This document shows, one piece after another, positions 1-6,942 of a stretch of 17,745 bases of DNA. Origin of the DNA: DATHGT01 sp035317605 (GTDB lineage: Bacteria; Methylomirabilota; Methylomirabilia; Rokubacteriales; CSP1-6); contig DATHGT010000286.1 of assembly GCA_035317605.1 (NCBI GenBank), positions 1-17,745 of the forward strand. Reading direction: 5' to 3'. The translations under genes were made by a program, and so were the position numbers. How positions within the stretch are numbered: the stretch's first letter is position 1; every line of letters starts with the position of its first letter. Below the pieces are notes generated by a model that did no database searches, had not been told where the DNA came from, and saw only the letters and a list, made by a program, of their open reading frames with translations.

Positions 1-337
1 GCACCAGAATCGCCAGGGCGATCAGGAACGCGACGTTGGGCGAATCCACCGTTGTGCTCGCCCAGTACGCCGGCAGCAGGAACAGCAGCACGCCGTGGTA
101 GAGCGTCTGGATCGTGTAGTCGGCGGCGCCGAGCACGAAGCGCCCGGTCCGGGTGGTCCGGAAGCCGTCCCGCAGCTGGACGGACGACGCGATGACCAGC
201 CACAGCAGGAGCAGGTAGCCGACGATCCAGGGGGCGTGGGGCAGCTCGCGGCGGAAGACGAAGAGCGTGAGCAGCCCGCCGGCGAGAGACGCGAGCGAGA
301 TCCCCCACCGCCGGAGCCAGGCGAATGCCCGCGTCAC
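1..337 (-). CDS. Integral membrane protein, DUF5924-like, C-terminus beyond the window
   Basis: This is the N-terminal 112 residues of a membrane protein whose end lies beyond base 1. Hydrophobic segments lie at about residues 12-28, 36-54, 74-92 and 101-112, separated by short basic or aromatic loops. The pattern of a charged first loop, then a segment like YTIQTLYHGVLLFLLPAYW, then a TTVDSPN turn, recalls the membrane part of the DUF5924 proteins. That is from memory of the family and is not proven. The GTG start overlaps the TGA of the upstream 83-aa gene as GTGA, so translation is probably coupled and the gene is the last visible member of the metG operon. No catalytic motif is visible and no function can be assigned. 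The reading frame and membrane topology are well supported; the family name is not. Confidence 0.7.
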   Translation of the reverse strand, partial: MTRAFAWLRRWGISLASLAGGLLTLFVFRRELPHAPWIVGYLLLLWLVIASSVQLRDGFRTTRTGRFVLGAADYTIQTLYHGVLLFLLPAYWASTTVDSPNVAFLIALAILV

Positions 338-585
338 TCCGCGGACGGCGTGGCGAGGACTTCGGCGATCCGCCGCGCGATCGCGTCCTGGCGCAGGAGC
401 GCGATGCAGTCGAGCACGTCCTGGCCGGCGTTGCGCGTGCGCAGATGCGCGGCGACGAGGCCGAGCGCGGTCGACCGGGTGGCGCCGTCCAGTCCGCAGA
501 TCTCGCGCAGGACCCCCGCGATCGAGGGCTCGCGCGCGGCCACTTGCAGGATGACTTCGACGTACTCCGCGGTCGCGGTTTCCAC
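334..585 (-). CDS. Small hypothetical protein (83 aa) downstream of metG
   Basis: I do not recognise this protein. It starts at a GTG five bases after the metG stop codon, with an AAGGTGAG Shine-Dalgarno stretch lying inside the last codons of metG. It ends with a TGA that overlaps the GTG start of the membrane protein gene. The 83 residues are rich in Ala, Leu, Val, Arg and Glu, and look all-helical with alternating hydrophobic residues. There are two cysteines (Cys30, Cys60), no signal peptide and no membrane segment. The tight spacing on both sides and the frame, which is open to the exact coupling point, argue for a real gene. A small cytosolic helical adaptor is conceivable, but there is no motif to support any function. 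Confidence 0.6.
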   Translation of the reverse strand: METATAEYVEVILQVAAREPSIAGVLREICGLDGATRSTALGLVAAHLRTRNAGQDVLDCIALLRQDAIARRIAEVLATPSAE

Positions 586-590
586 GATCG

Positions 591-2480
591 TCAGCTCACC
601 TTGGCGCCGGGCGGCAGGTCGCGGTCGAGGGTGAGCACGCCGAGCGTGCCGTCGGCGGAACCCGCCAGCAGCATCCCCTGCGACTGCACGCCCATCAGCT
701 TGGCCGGCTCGAGGTTGGCGACCACCACGACTTTCTTGCCGACGAGGTCGGCCGGCGCGTAGTGCTCGGCGATCCCGGCCACGATCGTCCGCTGCTCGTC
801 GCCGAGCGAGACCGTGAGCTTCAGGAGCTTCTTGGATTTGGGCAGCGCCTCCGCCGCCAGCACCTCGGCCACGCGCAGCTCGACCTTGCCGAAGTCGGAG
901 ATGGGGATGCGCGACTTCGCTCCATCCACCTGGCTTGGCTTCGCGCTCTCGGCGGACGTCGTCTCTTTCGTCGGGCCCACGCGGGGAAACAGACCGGAGA
1001 GTCGCTGGACCGTTGTCCCCGGAGCGAGACCGCCCCAGTTGGCGTCCGCGAGTCGCGGCTCGCCCGTCTGGCCGAGCGCGCCCCGGATGCGCTTCGCCGC
1101 GTCCGGCACGAACGGGCTCAGCACGATGCCGAGGCAGTGAAGCGCCTGGCCCAGCTCGTACAGCACCGTCCGCGCCCGATCGGCCTTCGCGGGATCTTTG
1201 ACCAGGGCCCACGGTTGCGTGGTGTCGACGTAACGGTTCAGCGCGCCGACGAATTCCCACAGGCTCGCCAGCGCCCTCTGGAACGCGAACTCGTCCATCT
1301 CCTTCGCGAGATCGCCGCGCGCCTTCCGCCACGCCTCCTCGAGATCGCTCGGCGCCGCGCCGCGCTCGGGCAGACGCCCGCCCTCGAAGTTGGCGAGCAG
1401 CGTGGTCGCCCGCGAGACGAAGTTGCCGAGGTCGTTGGCGAGGTCGGCGTTGAGCCGGCCGACCAGCGCCTCCTCGGAGAAGTCGGCGTCCAGGCCGAAG
1501 ACCATGTCGCGCAGCACGAAGTAGCGGAAGGCGTCGTTGCCGTACTTTTCCTTGAGCGCGAGGGCCTCGACGAGGTTACCGATCGACTTCGAGATCTTGT
1601 GACCGCCCAGCGTCCAGTAGCCGTGAACGTTCAGGCGCCGATAGAGCGGGATGCCGGCCGCCTTGAGCATGCAGGGCCAGTAGATCGCGTGCGGCTTGAC
1701 GATGTCCTTGGCCGTCACGTGCTGGACGTGCGGCCAGTACTTCTCGAAGCGCGGATCGCCCGGACCCCCGAGGGCCGACACGTAGTTGATCAGCGCGTCG
1801 AACCACACGTAGGTCACGTAGTTGGTGTCGAACGGCAGCTCGATGCCCCAGGTGAGCCGGGACTTCGGGCGGCTGATCGAGAGATCCTGCAGCGGATCGC
1901 GCAGGAAGCCGAGCACCTCGTTGCGATACCGCTCGGGCCGGATGAACCCCGGATGGCTCTCGATGTACTCGATGAGCCACCCCTGGTACTTCGACATCCG
2001 GAAGAAGTAGTTCTCCTCCTCGATGAACGTCAGCGGCGTCTGGTGATCGGGACACTTGCCGTCGACGATTTCCTTCTCGGTGTAGAACCGCTCGCAGCCG
2101 ACGCAGTACTGGCCGCCGTACCGGCCGAGATAGATTTCCCCCGCGTCCCACAGCTGCTGGAGGATCGCCTGGACGATCGTCTTGTGACGCGGCTCGGTGG
2201 TGCGGATGTAGTCGCTGTATTCGATGCCGAGCGCGGCCCACGTCTCGCGAAAGACCGCCGAGTTCTGATCGGCCATGGCCTGGGGCGTCACGCCGGCCTT
2301 GGCGGCGGCCTGGGCGATCTTGTCTCCGTGCTCGTCGGTCCCGGTGAGGAGCCAGACGTCGTCGCCGGCGAGCCGGTGATAGCGGGCCATGGTGTCGGCG
2401 AGGATCGTCGTGTACGCGTGCCCCAGGTGGGGACGATCGTTCACGTAGTAGATCGGGGTGGTCAGGTAGAAGGTGCCCAT
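591..2480 (-). CDS. metG: Methionyl-tRNA synthetase with C-terminal tRNA-binding domain
   Basis: This class I synthetase charges tRNA-Met with methionine in the cytosol. The 629-aa product begins with the Rossmann-fold catalytic core: the HIGH-type signature HLGH is at residues 18-21 and the KMSKS loop is KISKS at 295-299. The zinc knuckle in the connecting domain is CVGC (126-129) plus CPDH (143-146), giving a single Cys3His-type site as in Thermus/Bacillus-like enzymes. An anticodon-binding helical region follows. From about residue 523 there is an EMAP-II/Trbp111-like OB-fold (FGKVELRVAEV onward), which in this family dimerises and increases tRNA affinity. The ATG start shares its A with the ricT stop codon (TGATG). 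Length and motifs are typical of the family, with nothing damaged. It belongs to the tmk-holB-ricT-metG block. Confidence 0.97.
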   Translation of the reverse strand: MGTFYLTTPIYYVNDRPHLGHAYTTILADTMARYHRLAGDDVWLLTGTDEHGDKIAQAAAKAGVTPQAMADQNSAVFRETWAALGIEYSDYIRTTEPRHKTIVQAILQQLWDAGEIYLGRYGGQYCVGCERFYTEKEIVDGKCPDHQTPLTFIEEENYFFRMSKYQGWLIEYIESHPGFIRPERYRNEVLGFLRDPLQDLSISRPKSRLTWGIELPFDTNYVTYVWFDALINYVSALGGPGDPRFEKYWPHVQHVTAKDIVKPHAIYWPCMLKAAGIPLYRRLNVHGYWTLGGHKISKSIGNLVEALALKEKYGNDAFRYFVLRDMVFGLDADFSEEALVGRLNADLANDLGNFVSRATTLLANFEGGRLPERGAAPSDLEEAWRKARGDLAKEMDEFAFQRALASLWEFVGALNRYVDTTQPWALVKDPAKADRARTVLYELGQALHCLGIVLSPFVPDAAKRIRGALGQTGEPRLADANWGGLAPGTTVQRLSGLFPRVGPTKETTSAESAKPSQVDGAKSRIPISDFGKVELRVAEVLAAEALPKSKKLLKLTVSLGDEQRTIVAGIAEHYAPADLVGKKVVVVANLEPAKLMGVQSQGMLLAGSADGTLGVLTLDRDLPPGAKVS

Positions 2481-3391
2481 CAGGAGGCCGGCTTGCCCTC
2501 CGGCTTGATGTGGTCGCGCCCCTCCCACGTGAGCTCGGACAGCGGTACCTCGGCCTCGGTGCCGTCGGGGAATCCGACCACCACCGTCTGCTTGAGCACG
2601 CGCAGCGAGCGCACCTTGCCGGTCATGCACCCGCCGCCCCCGCACGAGGCCGAGCACGGCGTGTTCACCCGCGGCAGGTACGAGCGCAGCTCCTGGTACG
2701 TGGAGAACTCGTAGAGCAGGCAGCACTTGAGCCGGCCGCAGTTCCCCAGGAGCCTGTTGTCGGTGAGCAGCATGTCCTGGGCCTTGGCCATCTTCACCGA
2801 CACCGGCTCGAACTTCCGCAGGTGAGACGAGCAGCAGAGCTGCCGCCCGCACGGCCCGATGCCGTCGAGGACCTTGGTCGCGTCGCGGGCGCCGATCTGG
2901 CGCATCTCGACGCGGCCCCGGAACTCGCGGGCCAGCTCGCGGACGAGGTCGCGGAAGTCGACCCGGTCCTCGGCGTTGAAGTACACGGTGAGGCGCCGGC
3001 CCCCGGCGGTCATTTCCACGTCGATGACCTTCAGCGAGAGCCCGCGCTCGCGCGCCATGCGCTGGCAGGTCGTCACGGCCTCCAGCTCGCGCTCGCGCCG
3101 CTCGTGGTGCTCGCTCGCCTCGCGCTCGGTCGCGAGACGCACCACGCGACGGTAGAGCCGGTCCCGCTTGAAGTCCGGCAGCGCCCGGCGCGGGCGGCGC
3201 ACCTCGCCGACCGCGGTGCCGTTGGCGGTCTCGACGACCACGAGGTCGCCGACGTGCAGCGTCAGGTCGCCCAGCTTGTAGTCCTCCGCGGACTGGCCCT
3301 GGCGCAGGCGGATGCCGATCAGGAACTCGACAGCCTCGCTCGCCGCTTCGTTCGCTTCGTTCGCTTCGTTCGCTTCGTTTTCTTCGGTCAT
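2480..3391 (-). CDS. ricT: PSP1-domain protein, RicT/YaaT family
   Basis: This is a cytosolic PSP1-family protein. In Bacillus the orthologue RicT (YaaT) works with RicA and RicF in an Fe-S complex that promotes RNase Y-dependent RNA maturation; no RicA or RicF gene is visible here. The 303-aa product has a variable N-terminus of NEA repeats (residues 5-16). The PSP1 core follows, with its hallmark cysteines GPCGRQLCC (179-187) and NCGRLKCC (217-224). An extra cluster CSASCGGGGC (246-255) precedes a small beta-rich tail. Ten cysteines in all suit cluster binding. The start is ATG at 3391, with GGGGG upstream, and it overlaps the holB stop as ATGA. Its position between holB and metG matches the conserved bacterial order. 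The earlier in-frame stretch up to 3619 is a shadow of holB. Confidence 0.93.
   Translation of the reverse strand: MTEENEANEANEANEAASEAVEFLIGIRLRQGQSAEDYKLGDLTLHVGDLVVVETANGTAVGEVRRPRRALPDFKRDRLYRRVVRLATEREASEHHERRERELEAVTTCQRMARERGLSLKVIDVEMTAGGRRLTVYFNAEDRVDFRDLVRELAREFRGRVEMRQIGARDATKVLDGIGPCGRQLCCSSHLRKFEPVSVKMAKAQDMLLTDNRLLGNCGRLKCCLLYEFSTYQELRSYLPRVNTPCSASCGGGGCMTGKVRSLRVLKQTVVVGFPDGTEAEVPLSELTWEGRDHIKPEGKPAS
3344..3379. repeat. Perfect 4 x 9-bp tandem repeat inside ricT
   Basis: Four identical head-to-tail copies of cgcttcgtt (plus strand) encode four Asn-Glu-Ala units at residues 5-16 of RicT. The copies are identical even at wobble positions, which suggests recent slippage expansion. 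Because the unit is nine bases, copy-number changes keep the reading frame. Confidence 0.95.
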
Positions 3392-4290
3392 GCTGCCCCC
3401 AGCGCCAGACGGCTGGCGACGATCTCGACCGTCAGCCTCGGTGTGACGTTCACGGCTAGCGCCTCGCGCGCCTCCCGGCACAGATCGATGGCGGCCAGGA
3501 TGCCGTCGAGGGTCCAGCGTTCGGCCTCGCGAGTGATCACGTCCACCTGACTTCCGTGGATCAGCAGCCCGAGGGGACCGCCGGCGCGGGCCACCAGCAG
3601 ATCGCGCGCGAACAGCCACAGCGCGTCGACCACGCGCTCGGCGCGCTCGCGATCGCGGTCGAAGGCCTGCGAGCGACGGAACAGCGCCTCGACGCCCTTG
3701 TCGCGGACCTCGGTCAGCAGCGCGACCGCCTCGTCACGGACGCTCGCCTGGCCGTCTTCGCGCGGGGCGAAGCGCACGAGCTGGCAGCGCGAGATGACCG
3801 TCGCCGGCACCGCGCGGGTGCGCGCGAGGATCAGGATCAGCACCGTGTGGGCGGGCGGCTCCTCCAGCGTCTTGAGGATGGCCTGGGGCGTTTCACCGGT
3901 CATCCGGTCGGCGTCGTCCAGCACGAAGATCTTCTGGCGCGCCATGACCGGCCTGAGCGCGGCCTCGTGCTCCAGCTCGCGAATGGCGCCGATGCGAATG
4001 GCCCGCGCGCCCTTGGGATTGCTCTCGGGCGGCGTGGGCACGATCACGTGCAGGTCGGGATGCTTTCTCTCGGCGCCGAGCCGACAGCCGCGGCACTTCC
4101 CGCACGCGACACCGGTCTCGCGGAGCGGGGTCTCGCAGAGCAGCGCCTGGGCGAAGGCCAGCGCGGTGGTGGTGCGCCCGCTGCCGGGCGGCCCCACGAA
4201 CGCATAGGCGTGGGCGACGCGCCCCGTCCTCAGCGCGCTCATGAGTAGCGCCACAGCGCGCGGCTGGCCCTCGATCGCCTCAAGCGCCAT
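3388..4290 (-). CDS. holB: DNA polymerase III delta' subunit (clamp loader)
   Basis: This is the delta' subunit of the clamp-loader complex, which opens and loads the beta sliding clamp. The 300-aa product has an AAA+ fold: a Walker A-like loop GPPGSGRT at 33-40, a zinc module with Cys52 and CGKCRGC (63-69), a Walker B-like strand IFVLDDAD (121-128), and the SRC motif at 167-169. The usual P-loop lysine is arginine (Arg39). Loss of the P-loop is common in delta', which does not itself need to hydrolyse ATP. The C-terminal helical collar domain is recognisable only by its position. I chose the ATG at 4290 because AGGAG lies seven bases upstream. It overlaps the end of tmk by 11 bases. A start at 4314 is possible but would lengthen the overlap. 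The neighbours tmk and ricT support the call. Confidence 0.92.
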   Translation of the reverse strand: MALEAIEGQPRAVALLMSALRTGRVAHAYAFVGPPGSGRTTTALAFAQALLCETPLRETGVACGKCRGCRLGAERKHPDLHVIVPTPPESNPKGARAIRIGAIRELEHEAALRPVMARQKIFVLDDADRMTGETPQAILKTLEEPPAHTVLILILARTRAVPATVISRCQLVRFAPREDGQASVRDEAVALLTEVRDKGVEALFRRSQAFDRDRERAERVVDALWLFARDLLVARAGGPLGLLIHGSQVDVITREAERWTLDGILAAIDLCREAREALAVNVTPRLTVEIVASRLALGAA

Positions 4291-4891
4291 CGAGGTACTC
4301 CTGCATGACGGCATCCACCTCGCGCGCGACCTCGGCCGGCGGACGCGCGGCGTGGATCAGCCGCACACGCTTGGGCTCGGCGCGACGGATCTCGAGGTAG
4401 CCGCGGCGCACTCGCCGATGGAAGGCGAGCTTCTGGCGCTCGAAGTGATCGAGCCGGCGCCCCCGGATGCGACGGAAGCCGTGCTCGGGCGGAAGGTCGA
4501 AGAGCAGCGTGAGGTCCGGCGCGAGCCCTCCCGTGGCGTGGACGTTCAGCTCACGGATGAGATCGACGTCGACCCCGCGTCCGTAGCCCTGGTAGGCGAC
4601 GGTGGCGTCCGCATACCGATCGCAGAGCACCACGCGTCCGTCGGCGAGCCAGGGGCCGAGCTTCTCCCTCACGTGCTGTTGGCGCGCGGCCATGAACAAA
4701 AACACCTCGACCAGCGGCTCCGGTCCGAGCTCGAACGAGCGGCGCACGGCCTTGCCGAGCTCGGTGCCGTCGGGCTCACGGGTGCACTCCACGCGATGCC
4801 CCCCGCGCGCGAGCGCTCGCGCCAGACGCGCCATCTGCGTCGTCTTGCCCGCTCCCTCGACACCCTCGAACGTGATGAAAATCCCCCGCAC
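4280..4891 (-). CDS. tmk: Thymidylate kinase
   Basis: The enzyme phosphorylates dTMP to dTDP with ATP in the dTTP pathway. The 203-aa product has the P-loop EGVEGAGKTTQ (9-19), the REPxGT nucleotide motif as REPDGT (38-43, with Asp where Gly is usual), and the DRY motif at 91-93 followed by the family pattern ADATVAYQGYG. A LID-like basic stretch ends in DHFERQKLAFHRRVRRGY (148-165). The length is normal. The GTG at 4891 fits because the family begins only a few residues before FITFEG; the ribosome-binding site is weak. The gene begins 38 bases after the acuC stop and overlaps holB by 11 bases. This pairing of tmk and holB is widespread in bacteria. Confidence 0.95.
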   Translation of the reverse strand: MRGIFITFEGVEGAGKTTQMARLARALARGGHRVECTREPDGTELGKAVRRSFELGPEPLVEVFLFMAARQQHVREKLGPWLADGRVVLCDRYADATVAYQGYGRGVDVDLIRELNVHATGGLAPDLTLLFDLPPEHGFRRIRGRRLDHFERQKLAFHRRVRRGYLEIRRAEPKRVRLIHAARPPAEVAREVDAVMQEYLDGA

Positions 4892-4929
4892 CAGCAAACT
4901 GTAGCACGGGGTCGCGGGGGCGGAGCGAG

Positions 4930-6057
4930 CTACAAACCGTGAACGGGAAAGATCAGGCGGCGGATCTGATCGATCTGGCGATCGGCGTATTCGCGGGCGT
5001 GCAGGCAGCGGTCGCGATCGGGCGGGGCCGCCGGATCCCAGAGCGAGCGGGAACGGAAGCGGAACCACGCGGCCTGCTCGAAGAACGCCGGCGGGATCTC
5101 CGCGGGCAGCTCGACGTCGTTCATGAGGGCCCAGGCGTGGGTCCAGGCGCGGGCGACGTTCTCGAGGTCGTAGCCGCCGCCGCCGAGGGCCAGCACGCGC
5201 GGAGCGAGCGTGAGGATGCGCGCGACGGCCCCGCCGAAGCCCTGGATGTCGAGGGCCAGGTGAGTGAGCGGGTCGGTGCGATGCGAATCGATGCCGAGCT
5301 GGGCCACGATCACGTCGGGACGGAACTTCGTCACCAGCGGCGGCACCACGGCCTCGAACGCCGGCAGATAGATTCCGCTGCTGGTGAACACGTCGAGCGG
5401 CAGGTTCACCGAGTATCCGACGCCTTCGCCCTCGCCGGCTTCGTCCACGAAGCCGGTGCCGGGGAAGAGCCGGTCGCCGCGCTCGTGGGTGGAGATCGTG
5501 AGCACGTTGGGGTCGTCGTAGAACGCGAACTGCACGCCGTCGCCGTGGTGGGCGTCGATGTCGACGTAGGCGACCCTGAGTCCGCGCGATCGGAGATACA
5601 GGATCGCCAGCACCGCGTCGTTGACGTAGCAGAAGCCCGACGCCCGGTCGCGCATGGCGTGGTGCAACCCGCCGGCGAAGTGGAACGCGCGCGCGACCTG
5701 GCCGTCGGCGATCAATCGCGCCCCCAGCAGCGAGCCGCCGGCGGCCAGCCGCGCGGCGTCCCAGATGCCGGGAAAGACCGGGTTGTCGCCGGGACCGAGA
5801 CCGTAGCGGCAGGCGACGGCCGGGGCCACCCCGCTGTCGGAGGCCTTGAGCACGTCGAGATACTCGCGGGCGTGGAATCGCGCGAGCGCGTCCTCGCCCG
5901 CGGCATCGGGCGCCACGAGCCGCATGTCGGGCAGCGCGGTGAGGCCGTAGGCCTCCATGAGCCGCCACGTGAGCCCCAGGCGCTCCATGCGCAGCGGATG
6001 CTCCGGCCCGTAGTCGAACCGCGCCCACTCGTCGGAATGCACGAGGGCGGTCTTCAC
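4930..6057 (-). CDS. acuC: Class I histone-deacetylase-fold protein, AcuC-like
   Basis: This is a zinc-dependent deacetylase of the arginase/HDAC fold. In Bacillus AcuC deacetylates and so reactivates acetyl-CoA synthetase; the substrate here is inferred only. The 375-aa product keeps the full active site: tandem His132-His133, the charge-relay and metal ligands in DIDAHHGDG (Asp166, Asp168, His170), the third ligand Asp257 in GIDSH, and the catalytic Tyr296 in GGGGYD. The N-terminal YGPEHPLRMERL is typical of AcuC. It starts at GTG 6057, which overlaps the moaC stop as GTGA, so the two are translationally coupled. It lies among housekeeping genes. An acyl-CoA synthetase gene at 10035-11561 could in principle be a substrate, but it is not in the same transcription unit. 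Confidence 0.9.
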   Translation of the reverse strand: MKTALVHSDEWARFDYGPEHPLRMERLGLTWRLMEAYGLTALPDMRLVAPDAAGEDALARFHAREYLDVLKASDSGVAPAVACRYGLGPGDNPVFPGIWDAARLAAGGSLLGARLIADGQVARAFHFAGGLHHAMRDRASGFCYVNDAVLAILYLRSRGLRVAYVDIDAHHGDGVQFAFYDDPNVLTISTHERGDRLFPGTGFVDEAGEGEGVGYSVNLPLDVFTSSGIYLPAFEAVVPPLVTKFRPDVIVAQLGIDSHRTDPLTHLALDIQGFGGAVARILTLAPRVLALGGGGYDLENVARAWTHAWALMNDVELPAEIPPAFFEQAAWFRFRSRSLWDPAAPPDRDRCLHAREYADRQIDQIRRLIFPVHGL

Positions 6058-6560
6058 GTCGCCCGCTTCCAGTGCCCGGACTTGCCCCCGGACTTCTCCA
6101 CGAGCTGGATCTCGGCGATCGTCACGCCCTTCTCGATGGCCTTGATCATGTCGTAGACCGTCAGCGCGGCCACGCTGACCGCGGTCAGCGCCTCCATCTC
6201 CACGCCGGTCTTGTCGACGGTCCGCACACTCGCTTCAACCAGCAACTCGCTCCGGCGTTCCTCGGGCGTGAACGTGATATCGACGCCGGTGATGCGCAGC
6301 GGGTGACAGAGCGGGATCAGATCGGAGGTCCGCTTCGCCGCGAGCACGCCCGCGGTCCGCGCGACCCCGAGCACGTCACCCTTGGGGGCGTTGCCCTCGC
6401 GGATCGCGCGCAGCGTGGCCGGCAGCATTCTCAGGCGGGCGCGCGCGACCGCCTCGCGGGCGGTCTCGGGCTTGGCGGAGACGTCCACCATGCGGGCGTC
6501 CCCGCCGGGCGAGAGGTGGGTGAGACCGCGGAACGACGTCCCCTTCCCGTTCCGCGGCAT
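6054..6560 (-). CDS. moaC: Cyclic pyranopterin monophosphate synthase
   Basis: MoaC, with MoaA, converts GTP to cyclic pyranopterin monophosphate, the first stage of molybdenum cofactor synthesis. The 168-aa product carries the family hallmark LTHL...MVDVSAK. Every catalytic residue known from E. coli is present at a constant offset of nine: Lys60 (K51), His86 in LCHPL (H77), Asp137 and Lys140 in YDMIKA (D128, K131). The conserved VDKTGVEMEA segment is at 115-124. The N-terminus is a few residues longer than usual, and the ATG at 6560 has only AGG upstream. No moaA or other Moco gene is adjacent. A molybdate/tungstate transporter lies 0.4 kb upstream and a Mo hydroxylase about 5.5 kb away. 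Confidence 0.95.
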   Translation of the reverse strand: MPRNGKGTSFRGLTHLSPGGDARMVDVSAKPETAREAVARARLRMLPATLRAIREGNAPKGDVLGVARTAGVLAAKRTSDLIPLCHPLRITGVDITFTPEERRSELLVEASVRTVDKTGVEMEALTAVSVAALTVYDMIKAIEKGVTIAEIQLVEKSGGKSGHWKRAT

Positions 6561-6587
6561 GATGGTTTACCTGAGTCCGGGTGGCGT

Positions 6588-6812
6588 TCAGGCCGTGACG
6601 GCCCGCGCCTGGCGGATGATGGTCTCCATCCGGTCCTTGGCCATGAGCTTCAGCTTCTTGAGCTCGGTGATCCGCCACTGCTGCTCAGCCGAGAGCGGGG
6701 ACGTTTGCTTCAACCCTTCCAGCTCATCGTCGTGGTGACGGTGCTCCTCGCGGAGACGCCGGAATTCCTCGTTCTCGGCCGTGAGTTTTTCGATGAGGGT
6801 CTCCTGATCCAT
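6588..6812 (-). CDS. YdcH/DUF465 family small coiled-coil protein
   Basis: This 74-aa protein forms two charged helices. The first (about 5-35) is rich in Glu, Arg and Leu heptads. After a short turn at SPLSAEQQ, the second carries ELKKLKLMAKDRM (50-62), which is the signature of DUF465/YdcH proteins. The family is widespread in proteobacteria and has no established biochemical role. The ATG at 6812 is supported by AAGGGGAG a few bases upstream. A longer in-frame reading up to 6983 would run through the terminator hairpin and is rejected. The gene sits between the ABC-operon terminator and moaC (27-base gap), so it may be the first gene of the housekeeping operon, although I see no clear promoter in front of it. 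Confidence 0.85.
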   Translation of the reverse strand: MDQETLIEKLTAENEEFRRLREEHRHHDDELEGLKQTSPLSAEQQWRITELKKLKLMAKDRMETIIRQARAVTA

Positions 6813-6842
6813 GCGGGTCTCCCCTTTCCGACATCTGGGGTG

Positions 6843-6877
6843 AAAAACAAACAAGCCAGCGCGCGTCGTCGCCGGCT
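6843..6877 (-). terminator. Intrinsic terminator of the ABC transporter operon
   Basis: Read on the minus strand, AGCCGGCG and CGCTGGCT form an 8-bp stem with one G-U pair, around an 8-base loop. The stem is followed at once by TGTTTGTTTTT. It lies 66 bases after the stop of the second ATPase gene and 31 bases before the DUF465 start codon. This is the best intrinsic terminator in the window. Confidence 0.8.
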
Positions 6878-6942
6878 CGTTGGACTGCTCTCGTTTTTTG
6901 GTACCACCCCCGTCCACATACTGCTGGTTGCGGGTCACTGGT

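Noticed and set aside
762..2714. A 650-codon plus-strand open frame opposite metG and ricT
   Set aside because: Antisense shadow of two unmistakable genes, with no recognisable fold and no ribosome-binding site.
3344..3379. Short tandem repeats as a CRISPR array
   Set aside because: The 9-base units are contiguous, with no spacers, and encode in-frame residues of RicT.
4900..4934. TGTAGC...GCTACA inverted repeat between acuC and tmk as a terminator
   Set aside because: The 6-base arms enclose a 23-base G-rich loop and there is no T-tract. The genes are only 38 bases apart and likely co-transcribed.
4280..6028. Apparent 582-aa fusion reading from the acuC region into tmk
   Set aside because: The first 380 codons are an out-of-frame, Arg-rich reading of acuC. 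The tmk homology begins only at the GTG at 4891.
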